Below are positions 47,521 through 59,070 of a stretch of 64,000 nt of DNA, piece after piece (the stretch's first letter is position 1; the number at the start of each line of letters is the position of its first letter). Origin of the DNA: Oxyruncus cristatus (Eukaryota > Chordata > Aves > Passeriformes > Cotingidae); contig VXAY01001003.1 in NCBI GenBank assembly GCA_013399855.1, forward strand, positions 758,297 through 822,296. Reading direction: 5' to 3'. The notes beneath the pieces are model-generated. The model saw only the letters and a program-made list of their open reading frames with translations, had not been told where the DNA came from and made no database searches. The translations under genes and the position numbers were made by a program.

Positions 47521-50500
47521 CAGGACTATTCCTGTGCACTTTGAAGCAGCGACAGAACTCCAGTAACAGCCCGAGGCAGCCAAAGCACTGAAAGGCAACA
47601 ACTGCATTTCCAAATAAAAATTGTCCAGGACAAGACTGAAGGAGCCACTTCTGCTTCCTCAGCCACCTACAAATGCCCTCAATCCCAAAAAATTAGGAGT
47701 GTGTTTTCCAAAGTCACACAATTAAATCATAGTTCCCGTCCCTTCTCCTCATCCCCTTCCTTCTGCACTTTTGCCCACGACAAATGTATCTCCAGCCATC
47801 AAACACAAAAGCATTTTCTAATTCCAGAAGTTTTCACAGACTCCAAACAGCAGATAAACTGAGCAGACTGGATAAATTTGCATAGTGTATCTCAAACAAT
47901 CACAGTTGAAGCGTTCCTGGTCACCTGACTTCCAAGTATAACCACACTTCTGTGGAAGCTGGGGGCAGAATCCCTATCTTGTATTTCAGTTAGCAATTTG
48001 AATTACCAATGGTATTTAAACTGGACATTTTACCATAAAACCCATTTCAGATCAGCCTAAAATGGTAAGCCCAGAGGAATTTATGTCCTCCTCCAGGGAG
48101 AACAAGCTGTTCCATTAGGATATGCTACAAATCCTATTAGAATCCTTATAAACTTCATTTTCACAAGGGCAAGTTTGTTTCCAAGACGGATGGAACTGCA
48201 GTGTGACCATCCCTCTGTCAATCCATCCCCTCCTGCCATTCCCCTCAAAACACAGAGAAAATGCAGGGATTGATGTTTGACTGCAGAATTTTTGACTATG
48301 TTTTAATTCTGAGTTAATTGTATTAATTAGATGGTTTTTTTCAAGTGTACCCTGACAAACAAAAAGGAATTTACACTTTAAATGGAAATGAGGAGTCATG
48401 ATGTTCTTCCTTAAAAAACAGCAAAAGTATATGGATAAATACTCTGAAAAAAAAATAGAGGTTTAGAACCCATAACTATGTTATAGGCAAGTCAAAAGTC
48501 TTCCCAACCTCCGAGCAGGGCTGTCACGTCCTTAAAACACACTAAATATGCAGCTGCAAAACTTGCATTAGCGAACAAAAGCTGACAAAAACGAATCCTT
48601 CAAAGTCCCCACGAAATACAGAAGTGTCAAATTAATATAAAAAGGGCAGCCTACCGAGACACAGAAAGGTTATAAAAACCTGAACTCCTCCATGCACAGC
48701 GATTTTCATCGCACCGAAAGCAAAGCTGCAGCTGATGAACAGGAAGTTTCCGTGGCAGTGAAATTATGTCGTTAAGCAAATGGTTATTTTTTTAATATCT
48801 ATTTTAGAAAATACATATTTTATAACCGGTTCTGTGCCTGTGGCATCCTCCCAGTGGGAATTCCTTCCCACTCCTTCACCAGATGAAGCAGAGAAAGAGG
48901 GAGTGTTTTTATGTTCTTTAATGACCTCGTTAACCTCTGCTCATCAGCCAAAACGGACCAAAATGAGCATTTAATGGTCCACGTTTTGCTCCCAAGGACT
49001 GTTTGGTCCTGAAACGCCAACTCCGTGGAGAGCTGGATCCAGGGGTGGGAGAAGGGCAGGGGGTGAGTTCGTGTGAGAACAAATACTTCACATTTACAGC
49101 GAAAAGCTTTCATTCAGACATTGCCAAATATGAACTCTGCTTCAAGGGCAGCAAGTCAGAAAACCCTCAATATTCAATGAGAGGACAAGCAAGAAAGAGG
49201 ATGAGGATTAATAGCACAGAACAATAATAAAGTAGAATTATATTGATCAATTAGGAAATAGAATAAAAAGCCAGCATATAATTCAATAAATGCACATTTC
49301 TTTTAAAGGGAGAAACAATGAATTGTAAATTTATGGAATAGGAAGTAATAGCAATAAACTTCGCAGAAAAAGGCCGGAAAAGCAAGGACTTGATCGGAAA
49401 TATGACCATGGACAAGGCCCCCAGTGTCCTACTGGGAACTGGTCATACTGGAGCCCAAGAGCAGCTCCCAAACCTCCTTCATCCAACACACACCCAGGCC
49501 CCAGCCGACCCTGTTATTGGAGCACCACGTTTCAGGGCAAACACGAACTCTGATTTACAAGAAAGCAATGAAAATGATCAATGACTCAGAAAATTGGCTC
49601 CAAAGGAAAAAATGGAACAGCTGGACTCGGTTATTTGAGCAAAGGCAGGATTATGGAACTGGACACCTCAAACAGGAGCTTAACACAGAAATACCCACTG
49701 CTACACAAAGAAAAATACTGTGTGTATATACGTACAAATTTATGTATCATCCTTGCATGGCAAGAGCTCCTATACAGGACTAACACATCATCCTTGCCCT
49801 GTCCTAACTAATATTCCAAGCAATTAACTGCTCCCCTTCCAGGCTGGGATGAAAACGGGTTTTTCTTCTCAGCATGAGCTTTGGTAAAATAAAACTGTCC
49901 CTTAAACCACAACTTTTACACATGCAGGAGGCTCGGAGCCCAGCAGAGCTCTCATTACAGGCTGGGAGCTCTGGACCGCAGACCGTGAGAGGCCACGTGC
50001 CCACTCCCACAGGGGAGCTGTCTGGGAAGTTCTCCAGGTGCAGGAACACACGGTGAGTTCTCCGAGCACCCTGTGCCTGAGCAGTATTTTATGGGTTTTA
50101 CTTGTCTCAGCAGTTACAGCCCAGTTCAGACACTAATTCCACGCTGGCTCCAAGCTCTGGCAGGATTGCAGCATCATCCACAGCCCCCTAATCCTGTCTA
50201 CACAAAACCAAGTGTAAATGTTGTCCACTGCTGTCAGCCCTGCTCAGCAACAGAGTGAAGTGTTGGGAGAACCCACCTTTCCAAGGGGCCCCTGCCATGC
50301 CCTGCTCCCCCGAAACCACACCCAGATATCCAGGGAACAGAGGCTGTCCATCCACAGGGACACAACCACAGGGAAGGGCACATGGTGCTACACAGCAGCC
50401 AAGTGCAGGTGTCCAGGAGAGAACAGAAGCAAAGCACAAAAGCAATGTATCTCCAGATATTCTCCCAGCATTCAGCAATCCCCGGAGGAGGGACTTCCCA

Positions 50501-50749
50501 GGAAAGAGGAGATACCTCTGTGCTTCCTCATCCTGGTTAGATTTTACCTTTAAAAAAGCTGCCTTTTGGATCCAGGTGAGCCTCCAGCAGCCCTAAAGCT
50601 CCACGTGATGCTCCCTCAGAAAATTTGCCCAATTTTGCGTGTTTTGGAGTCGAACCAGCACGTGATGTCTCTTGGTGGCTGCCAATGAAGAGAAGTGAGC
50701 ACTCATTTCCTACTGCCTTCCTCCAGAGTACTCATGATTTTATGGAGTA

Positions 50750-50842
50750 GAACCAGTTTCACATGGCCCTGAGCAACCTGGTCCAGTGGAAGGTATCCCT
50801 GTCCATGGCAGGGGTGGAACGAGATGGGCTTTAAGGTCTATA
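50750..50842 (+). mobile_element. CR1 LINE 3'-end fragment, tail missing
   Basis: CR1 sense sequence gagcaacctggtccagtgga, aggtatccctgtccatggc and gagatgggctttaaggtct. It stops before the usual cttccaacc...attctg tail. Opposite to NEO1. Confidence 0.8.
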
Positions 50843-52729
50843 AAACAATGAATTAATTCCCTTTTATTGCAGGAGGACATTCCCTCTGATTCCCAGCACT
50901 GGCGTTCCAGGCTCTGAGTGAGGGACACTGTCGGGGGGGTCTGGGAAGGGAAGGGCAACAACATCCTTCAAAAGGTTCCCAGTAGCAAAATGTGATTTGT
51001 CCACACAAAACACACAAAATGGATTCAAACACCTAACACCACTATCTTTTGCTACAATTCTTGTGAATTTAACTAGTCCAGACATGGGATTAACTCATCC
51101 ACAATTTTCCTGATCTCCCCTAGAAGATCTCTAAAAAACCTCCTGTCACACTGACCAAGTATCTTCCGTCTGATTTTTCCAGTGTGCTAATTTAAGTGGT
51201 AGGTTACACAGCACACTTGGGAACTCAGGATTTCACACTTCATCTCGCTGAGAAATGTGGAGTGAACACCATCTGCTCCTGCTGATCACTCACTGTTCAC
51301 TTCAGGGATTTGTTCTGAATTATTTCACTAGCTCTGCCGTTTCAGGTAGGACCTCCCTCCAGCTCCCTCTGTTTGAACAAATAAAATATCATTTAGGACA
51401 AAAGTTTCCAATTTTGAAGAGAACACAGACAGCAAGAATTCACTTTTCTGCTCCAGGCCATCTTCTCACCCCTTTCTCTTTACACTCCATCATCTCTGAC
51501 CCTGTGCTGTCCCTGGCAGGCTCCCAGCTCCAACAGACTTGGGAAAAACTATCACAAGATTTGTATGTTATTAGCAAATGACTTGAGGCTTTGTATTAAT
51601 TTACTTGCAAATAAACATGAGAATAATAATTTCTTTTCCTTGTCATTTCTGGTGAGGTTCTGGAGCTGAGGTTTTTTTCTCTTTCCACTCTAACTTTGGA
51701 CTGGTGTTGGGCACTCACTGTGAACACGTGCTGGGTTTTTAACCTTCTTGGCTGAGCCTTTTCTTTTTATAAATTTTTAGTAAACTCCCTCAACATTACA
51801 GAGATCACCATTTATAAGACCAAATGCTGATGGTGATGACTGATGTCACCACCCTGGAATGGCAAGCAGTTTACAGCCCTAATAGCCTAATAATTGCTCT
51901 AATAGCCCTAATAAATTTCAAATTTGAGGTTGGATTCTCCGTGACTACAAAGCACTATGTCTCCTCAGGTGTGTGAGTTGGGCAGAGGTGATGAGGGCAT
52001 GGGGAGGGATGAACACTCACCAAGATGATGCTGCTGAGCTCCATTTATCAAGAGTGGGACAGGGAGTCTGTGGCTGGGAATCCTCTGTGCTCCTGTAAAT
52101 ACACCCAACCAACCCCAACAGCACCTGGGGAGGGGGTGCAGTAGAACCTGGGGAAGCTCAGCTCTCTGTCTGAGCGGTTTTGGGCTCTTCACAGACCTTC
52201 CCTGGGTACTCTTCTCCCACACAGCCCCTTCCCAGGCTCAGCCCCACGCTCGGGGTGCGTCCCAGCTGAGGACGGGCAAATGAAACACTTCCCCCAGCAC
52301 GGCCCGTCCCTCACGTGGGAGTTAAAGCTGCCCTCAGACACACCAGCTGTGGGGAGACACTCCCAGCAGTGCCAAAGCCTGGGATGTAGAATTCCTACCT
52401 GGTTTTGCCTGTTCTGCTGCGCTCTGCAAACTGCCCTGGGCCTGGAAGGACTGTCCCTGTGGGAGAACCACAGCTGGAGCTCCACAGGGTGACAGAAAGA
52501 GCACAGCCCTCCTGCAGCTGGCATTCCAACGTGTCCCAGGATGAGGGACACGAGGTGGGGGCCGTGCAGCCACTGCACTCTGACCCACAGCACCCCAAGG
52601 ATTGGGGGGGTGAGGGTAGTGCCCCACGCAGCCTGAGCCAGAGGAGAAGATGTGCCAGAGCTTCCTCTGCTATGCCCTGCATGGATCAAGCACTGAACTC
52701 TGGCCAAGGATCAATGAAAAGCTGCTTTC

Positions 52730-52995
52730 CCAAGACTTTTTCAGTGGTGCCCAGTGACAGGACGGGAAGCAATGGCCACAAAACAAAAGTTTCACCTCAA
52801 CATGAGGAAGAACTTCTTTCCATGGAGCTGGCAGAGCACCGGAACAGCTGCCCAGGGAGATCATGGAGTCTCCCTCTCTGGAGACATTCCAGGCCCAGCT
52901 GGATGTGTTCCTTTGTCACCTGCTCCAGGTGATCCTGGTTGGACTGGATGATCTCCAGAGGGCCCTTCCAACCCCAACCATTCCGTGACTCTGGG
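52730..52995 (+). mobile_element. CR1 LINE 3' end including the end of ORF2
   Basis: CR1 sense sequence: gtgacaggacgggaagcaat, caacatgaggaagaacttct, gctgcccagggagatcatgg, ctggatgatctccagagggc, ending ccaaccattccgtgactctg. It belongs to a different CR1 subgroup from most copies here (it lacks the 'ccatgggcaggg' block) and is opposite to NEO1. Confidence 0.92.
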
Positions 52996-54063
52996 ACTTC
53001 AGAGTATTTGGACCCACTGGTGAGTGTTTGCTCTACACCAACCTAAACTGTCCTGGTTTTCCACACAACAGGTGAACGGGCAAGTGAAAACTTACACCAT
53101 CTGCAGACCAATGAGGTACAAATCTGCAAATTGGTTTCCATCTGTGTGAGAGTTTTTGCCTCAATACCTTCTGCACTGTCACCTTCCCTCCAGTGCTTCC
53201 AGTAAAGCCCCTCTATGACCAGTTTTTATTCTAGATACCAAAGATTTATTTCCTTTTTTTTAAAAACTGAGCCCACCCTTCGTCTAAGGACATCCTCTGC
53301 AAACTTCTGAAGGCGCAGTCTGGGATTAATGTGCTGTTATCACACGAACTTCCCAATTAAGGAGGAAACTCATGACAAAGAAGAGATGACAGAATACATT
53401 TCTATATTAAAATGAGACAACCAGATCATATGTAAAAGCTTATCAACTGCAATAAACTAAACCAGAGCTCACTCAGCACTTATCAGAGGCTATTACTGAT
53501 TATCATTCAAAGCAAACCTTCTGAGCAACTTCGAGGATGATTTTTAGAAGTAAAAACGTTAATCTGGGCATCAATAATGTAAAACTGTTACATTCATTAT
53601 TTCTCTGTTTTACTAAGCTCTCCTTCCCCGGCCCTTCCAGGAGAAATCACGCCTGTTTGACCCTGAACCTCCTCCAAGTACCATGGAAACATCTGAATAA
53701 CAAGAACGCTCATCAAAATTTAAACTTCTTACAGCAGCGCCAAAGGCAATGAAATTTTTATTGAATTCCAAAGCCCTCATTTTCCACACAAAGCACAAGA
53801 AGCAGCAGACAGCCCCGAGCACGACACAGGCCTGGAGCCTTTAGGGTCTTGTTTCTAATTTCCAGCTATTTCCAGCTGAAACCCTCAATTCCAGTCACTC
53901 GTGAGCGAGGCTGCAGGAGAAGCATCTGTTTGGGTCCCTCCTGCCCTTTCCCAAAGAAAACACCAACAGGGACCCTCCACCTCTCCTGAGACTATTTAAT
54001 GAAAGGATCTGCAGCACTGTTTTGATCACTGTTACTTCAGGACTTAAAGATATTTATTGTGGA

Positions 54064-54078
54064 GATATATATATATAT
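54064..54078 (+). repeat. (AT)n microsatellite
   Basis: About seven uninterrupted AT/TA units. Confidence 0.85.
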
Positions 54079-54323
54079 AGATGTATGAACACCTACACAG
54101 TAAGGCCAGGACAAAATGAACTAATATTTAATTTAAAAACTTGTGTGATATTCCCCCTTCTAGTGTTCCCTTCAGAGAGAAGGTAAGCAGGAGTGCAGGC
54201 AAGTTGTTCACTTTTAAGGTGACTTTCAATCCCGTACTGCTTGGTTTTGGTTCTCAACCAAAAAGCCCAGCTGGCACAGTACTTTTGGTTTTAGAAGAAG
54301 AAGCAAAACCACACAACTCCCTG

Positions 54324-54410
54324 TTATATGTATCTCTACATATTCTATCTATAGATACATATAGTGAGTATGCAGATATATAGTGTATCTATCTATATAG
54401 TGTAGATATA
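54324..54410 (+). repeat. Imperfect AT-rich (TATC/GATA)-like simple repeat
   Basis: Alternating tatctatc, atagatac and tatagtgtatctatc blocks, with local self-complementarity. Confidence 0.75.
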
Positions 54411-56704
54411 GCTGAGGTCTCCATCTACAGTGAATGACACCCAAATACCTTGGTAGGGAGTTTATAACTGGCCAAATCAGGAATATGGCAAGTTTTCCAC
54501 CACTGTTTTCCTCCTTCAATTGCAATCTTCAAAACCTCAAATCCAAAGTTTACAACTGTTCAGATGATTTCGATCAGTGAAGATAAAAAATTAAAAAAAA
54601 AATCAAACTTTATTCTTTATTCTTAAATTGTTCATTTTGTCAAAGATGCACAAGAGAAGGGAGGTGCCTGGGGAGAGGAGAAGGGATTGGAAAAGGGAAT
54701 GAAATGGTCCTGGACTGAACAGAGCCCTGGACAATCAGATGCTTTCCCACCTCTGCCCCTCTGGTGGGTTTGGGTGGATGTTTAGGAAGCAAATCCCATT
54801 TCTGAGGGGTGACTGTGGCCCCTGGGCCCTATGATCAGGGTCAGGGCTGGACAGAGCCACTCGCCCTCCCCAGGGCACAAACCCGTCATAGCTCCAAAGG
54901 GACAGATTGGGAGACGCATATCCTGAAAAATCAATGTTTAAGTGTCTCACACGGGGCACTAAAACAGCTGGATACATTTCATCTTAATTTTTCTGTGTCC
55001 CAGTCAATTTTTTAAATGGATTCAATACCACTTCATTTCAGCAGAGTGCAAAAACACATTCATTAGTGGTTATGAATGATTCAGGTTCCATGGAGCTGAA
55101 TACCAAAACAGGAATAAATATGGATTTGAACCGAGTATGATAAATAAATCATGGTACTACCCCCTGAATAAGGGAGAAAAAAAAAAATCAAATATTGAGT
55201 ATTGGCTCAATCAAGTAGCGCTATGAAGTTTGGGCACTGTACAAGGCAGTAGGATCCCAGGGAGAAACAGCAGGAGAACATGTATTTTAAGAATTTCCTA
55301 ACTTTATCCCATAACCAGGGGAAGGAGGAAGTGACAAATTAAAGACAGCAAGCCCTGACATTTCCTTAGTTTGGCCTGTTTCCCTGTGCAGCCTCACAGC
55401 GGGGCAGGGCTGTGGGCTGAGGAGCTGCCAGAGGCCAGAAAGGACACAGACTTGGAGATAATTTCAAATCTTATACCATTTGTTCATGGAATACAGATCC
55501 CCTCAGCTCACTCGGGGAAAAAACAGGCTGGGTCTGGGAACAGCATAAAAATAACTGATGAGATCAACTAAGCCCCTCTCACGTTCACCAGGCCACGGTG
55601 TGAACGTTCAACTCACAGGAATCAGGCACATCCTGGCACTAAAAAAAAAACACCTTTTTTTTTGATCAAGTTAAAAAAAATACAGAGAGTTAATGCTTTT
55701 CCATTTCTTTGTCTTGTAACGACAGGAATTCTGTGGCTGCCTTTACACATCAATTCCCATTTATCCAACTGCTTTCATTTCCAGCTCAATGAATGCAGGC
55801 CTATCTTCACATCAAAGTCCCTTCTAATTTACAGATCCCCAAAATAACCTTAATTACAATCTACTTCAAGAACAGCTTCCGTGTAAGGAACAAGCAAACA
55901 AGAGTCTGCTGTTTGGGAAGAAACAACTAAAAGGATCCAATAAAGGCCCATAAAAACATGTCCTGGTGTGGTGGGGGAATAAGGACAGACCGGCTCAGCC
56001 TTTCCCATGCAAGCTGGGAAAAGAAAACCTAAACAAATTAACAGATTGGTTCAAAATAAAGGAAAAGGGATGAGGTGAATACAAGATGTTTATGGGGGAG
56101 ATGGGAGCAGAAGATGGATTAACAGGAAAGAAATCCATGGTGGATTGATAAACGACGGAGAAACTGCTCAGAAAACCCCCAACCTGCAAATGGCTGGAGA
56201 TTGAGACAACTCAGGGGAAACAACAAGTATTCCTGCCCTTTAGTTCAATTCTGCCAGGTCTGTGCCTTTGGACACTGTCGGGAAGGATTAGCAACACGGA
56301 GCCTTTCTCCCGGTGCAGGAGAAACCGTGTTCACCCCTCACATGGCATGAGCATGTCACCCCCCCGGCTGAGGGAGAGCACTGAACAGGAGGAGTGGGAA
56401 TGCTCAGCCATCCTCCAGCCCTGGCAGCAGCCCTGGGACCAGAGCTCTGTCCCTGTCCATCCATCCCGTGGGATGCTCCTCTCCTGCCCCCACAGCAGTC
56501 ACATCCTCAGTCGGAGCTGTAACAAGTGACATAGTGAGGGAAGGCTCAGCTGGGTCAGGGAGGAGCAGGGCAGGTTCAGCACTAGGGGACAGCCCTGGCA
56601 GAGCTCAGCAAGGGGCACTTCAGCACAGACCCTCCTGGGGCACAGCCTGGGGCTGGAGGGAACAGACCCTTCCACATCTTGGACACTCTGCACCATATTT
56701 AAGC

Positions 56705-56790
56705 TGGAATTATGGAATGGTTTGGGGACTTCAAAGCTCAGGTAGTTCCAACCCCCTGCCGTGGCAGGGATGCCACTCACCAGAGCATGG
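56705..56790 (-). mobile_element. Diverged CR1 3'-end fragment
   Basis: The plus strand has attatggaatggtttgggga, caaagctcaggtagttccaa and ccccctgccgtggcaggga. It is shortened inside the conserved tail. Same sense as NEO1. Confidence 0.75.
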
Positions 56791-57529
56791 GATGGTGAAC
56801 CTTAAAAACACTTCACTGTGCCCAAAGATCCAAAGCTACAAATTTAAACATGATTTGAGTTAGTGCAGGGTGGATTTGGAATTTTATTTCTACTTCTCTA
56901 TGACTGAAGCATCACACCACTGTGCTGTACCAAAATATATTCTGATTGCCCTTCTTAATTTAAAAAATGGATTCTAACCACTCATACAAAATAAACCCGG
57001 GGCAATCTTTACAAACTGTACAATCAATTGCACAAAAATCTTCTAATTCATCTCTCAGCTTTCCAGAAGTACTAAAGTTGGAGTCTGGGGATGTCTCTCA
57101 CCACCCTGTACCGGTATAAATTTGCCAGGTTCTTTTGCCTTTACTTATCTTAAAACACAACCCAGCACACAAGTCACTGCTTCCAGTTATAGAGCAGGAA
57201 TTCAGAACAGGAATTCAGGAAAGCACACACCCCAGTCATGTCCTTTTTACTTAAATAAAATCCAGTAAGTTTGGGATTCCTTAAGGAATAAATCAAGGCA
57301 GGTATTACAGATAAGGAGTATATCTCAAATCCAAGGAAATTTCTGGAGTTTGTAATGCTCAACAAAATAATTCTTCCTGGCAAACAGACCCAGACTGCAG
57401 AGCATCCACGCATTTAAAACACAAACTAGGAACAGTTAATAGATTAGGAAGGTGTAAGAGTCTCCAGAAGTCACACATTTCAAATGAGTAAATGAAATAG
57501 TGACCAGAAGTAAAACCCCAGAGCCTGCC

Positions 57530-57615
57530 TAGAGAAAAGCTGGTGAGATCACCAAGCCCAGCCCTGCACTGCCAGGCCCATCACTACACCAGGTTGCCAA
57601 GCACCACGGCCAGAA
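57530..57615 (-). mobile_element. Diverged CR1-like fragment
   Basis: The plus strand reads cccagccctgcactgccagg, cccatcactacaccaggttg and ccaagcaccacgg. This resembles the complement of CR1 subfamilies with a '...tgccaaggccaccactaaaccatgt...' block. The assignment is tentative. Confidence 0.5.
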
Positions 57616-58884
57616 TGCAAATACTCCACTTGGTATTTTTCTGCACTTTAAAGAAATTTCTCTTTTACTCAGAAAACCCCTACCAACAATTACAATCCCA
57701 CGTGAAACTAAGGAAACCAAGCTCAAGTTTTGCAAGAGAACCAGCTTAAGATTTGAAACCACAGTATTTTGCCCAAGTTCTCCAAGTCCTGATCTGATGT
57801 TGCTGTGACCAATATGACGATGCAGAGCTTTGCTGACAGTCACAACAGTCCATGGAGAGCACCGAGAGGCTCCAGCAAAGCTTTATTCCTTGGGAGCTCC
57901 TGCTCTTGCTTACAATCAGCAAAATTTTACGTAAGTGAAGAGGTTAATTGTTGAAATCCTCAGTTGTGCTGCTTGTAATCCTACAAGTTGTTGCCTGCGC
58001 TATTCCAGCTGTAATCAAAGGCAGGAGCAGGGAGATTAGCAACTCTGAAATCACTCCTATAATGGTTAATCACACTAATGATCGTTTAAGCAAATTAGCA
58101 GAGCGAGAACCATGCAAGCGCAGATTAAGGATGTGACTGGAAGGGAATCCACACTCGGCGCCAAGGACAGCGGCACTGAAGCTCCTCGAGCCCCACAAGC
58201 CTGAGCTTACGTAACAAAACCTCCTTCCCAGCTCCACAAACCCTCCAGTGGTGATTCTCCCTTCCCACTCCATGCAAATTCCTGCAGAGCTGTCCAAAAC
58301 GAAGCTTCAAGTAATTATCTGAAGCACAATGATTTGAGCCTTTATGTTTTGTTCTACAGCAAAAAAGGAATATAACAGGATAGTGGTCACAAACTTTTAT
58401 TTTTCTATTACCCTCCCACTAGAACCACCTTCCTAAGACATGGATTCTTCTCTCTACATGGCATTTCATGACGTGCCAGAGGAAGCGTACAGGCAAAAGA
58501 TAAAATACTATAAATCAGAGCTCTGTTATTGTTGACATTGTCAGTAAACAAAGTTATTAATTATACACGTACTGGGAAAGCTGAAGAAAAATTATTTGCC
58601 CAAAGGGGAAAGGAATGGCAAAATTATATTTTAAAAATTCTCCCTAAAGCATCACACAGAGCTTATATAAATCATTAGAATTTAGTGAAATGCGTGTTCT
58701 ACAGCACTGACTCAACTCCCCGAACTATGAGCTGTTATAAACTCACCTCAAAAGAGATTTTCAGTACAGAAAATTGGCATGTTTTAAATTGTCCTTCCAG
58801 CCTCTTCGGCTCTTCCCTGTGCTCAAAGCCTCCCTCAGCTTCCCAAAACACCTTTTGAGGGCTGGCAAACACCGACAGCAGCAT

Positions 58885-59070
58885 CCCTGTCACAGCACCA
58901 CGGAATGGGATGGGTGGAAGTGACCTCAAATTCCATCCAGCTCCAATCTCTCAGAGCTCCGTCCAGCCTGGCCTTGGACACCTCCAGGGATGGGGCAGCC
59001 ACAAGCTTCTCTGGGCACCTTGGGCCAGGGCCTCCCTACCCTCACAGGGAAGGACTGACCACAGTTCTGG
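58885..59070 (-). mobile_element. CR1 LINE 3'-end fragment
   Basis: The plus strand carries ccacggaatgggatgggtgg, agctccgtccagcctggcct, gatggggcagccacaagctt and ccctcacagggaaggac. The middle 'ccatgggcaggg' block is deleted. Same sense as NEO1. Confidence 0.85.

Noticed and set aside
49380..49800. Overlapping open frames of 64-119 codons on the plus strand
   Set aside because: No homology, no splice context, and several overlapping frames of similar length, as expected by chance.
52405..52932. 175-codon plus-strand frame
   Set aside because: Its second half is CR1 3'-end sequence read in a non-native frame and the first half is GC-rich intron without similarity to a protein.
57948..58136. 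62-codon frame whose start looks like a signal peptide
   Set aside because: The first codon is TTG and there is no ATG before the hydrophobic stretch. The region reads better as AT-rich non-coding, possibly regulatory DNA.
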